Assembly: GCA_964433555.1 (NCBI GenBank)
Contig: CAYSRG010000006.1
Location: 33,216-97,215, forward strand
From: Stramentimicrobium sp964433555
Lineage (GTDB): Bacteria; Atribacterota; Phoenicimicrobiia; Phoenicimicrobiales; Stramentimicrobiaceae
Direction: 5' to 3'
Length of the DNA stretch: 64,000 bases
Part shown: positions 63,839-64,000 of the stretch, piece after piece
Layout: every line of letters starts with the position of its first letter
Position numbering within the stretch: position 1 is the first letter of the stretch
Notes under the pieces: model-generated
What the model saw: the letters and a program-made list of their open reading frames with translations, nothing else
Told to the model about the DNA's origin: nothing
Databases searched by the model: none
Made by a program: the position numbers and the translations under genes

Positions 63839-64000
63839 TTTTAGAAATTCTCCTATAAAAAATTATGGTAAAAATATTATAAAGATCAAAAACAATAAAT
63901 TACTAATAAAATATTTAAGATTGTTTTATTTGTAATAAAATTGGTTAAAACAGGCTATCATTTTTTTCTAAAAGAACAATTAAGTAGAAGACAATATTCA

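Overview
The window is a low-GC, gene-dense bacterial chromosome segment from an anaerobe. It carries a Hdr/formate-dehydrogenase-type redox operon, several sugar and TRAP uptake systems, a stand-alone SpoVS, an Asp23/Gls24 protein, a bifunctional trehalose-6-phosphate synthase/phosphatase and a PurSQL-type purine operon with an Fe-S PurF. This mix fits Atribacterota (JS1/OP9) best, with Halanaerobiales, Dictyoglomi or Thermotogota-like lineages as alternatives. The assignment is inference from gene content; no rRNA gene is present. No tRNA, CRISPR array, insertion sequence or prophage was found. Several genes start with TTG or GTG behind a strong Shine-Dalgarno sequence.

Layout. 1-1663: hdrC-hdrB-(formate dehydrogenase alpha, cut by the window edge), all minus. 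1750-3213: exported alpha/beta hydrolase. 3400-3931: decayed coding remnant. 4044-7926: ribose-type sugar ABC operon. 8007-8320: second decayed remnant. 8330-11295: SIMPL protein, MsrA, a MoaD/ThiS-like carrier and an AEC permease. 11720-12580: PAC2 protein (plus). 12791-13891: PepT-like peptidase. 14040-19391: alpha-glucoside ABC operon with a ROK kinase, divergent from a fused OtsA-OtsB (19947-22175). 22383-29908: class I aldolase, DUF2939, CMD, PEGA, HU, Asp23, SpoVS and a radical SAM protein. 30604-34869 (plus): TrkA, TrkH and an orphan ATP-grasp ligase.

34920-51683 is one unidirectional cluster of about 17 kb, read right to left: a CdaR-type sugar-diacid regulator, glycerate 2-kinase, TRAP system 2, a LarA-type nickel-pincer racemase homologue, a 2-hydroxyacid dehydrogenase, a class II aldolase, a second and divergent LarA-fold protein, an FGGY kinase, an extended SDR and TRAP system 1. 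Together they look like a complete import-epimerise-oxidise-phosphorylate-cleave route for an unidentified hydroxy or sugar acid, ending in 2-phosphoglycerate. This is the best candidate for an undescribed pathway.

51742-62190 is a purECSQLLFMN operon with two full-length, diverged purL genes in tandem. Its leader (62238-62522) has a consensus promoter, a guanine-type purine aptamer, a ykkC-family (PRPP-type) aptamer and an intrinsic terminator. One six-base segment can pair in either aptamer, so the two are probably mutually exclusive: a tandem guanine/PRPP logic gate. 62649-63838 encodes a two-subunit chromate-family transporter.

Two families of short palindromic intergenic repeats are scattered through the window. 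Three of the four transporter operons place a perfect stem-loop directly between the binding-protein gene and the downstream component genes.
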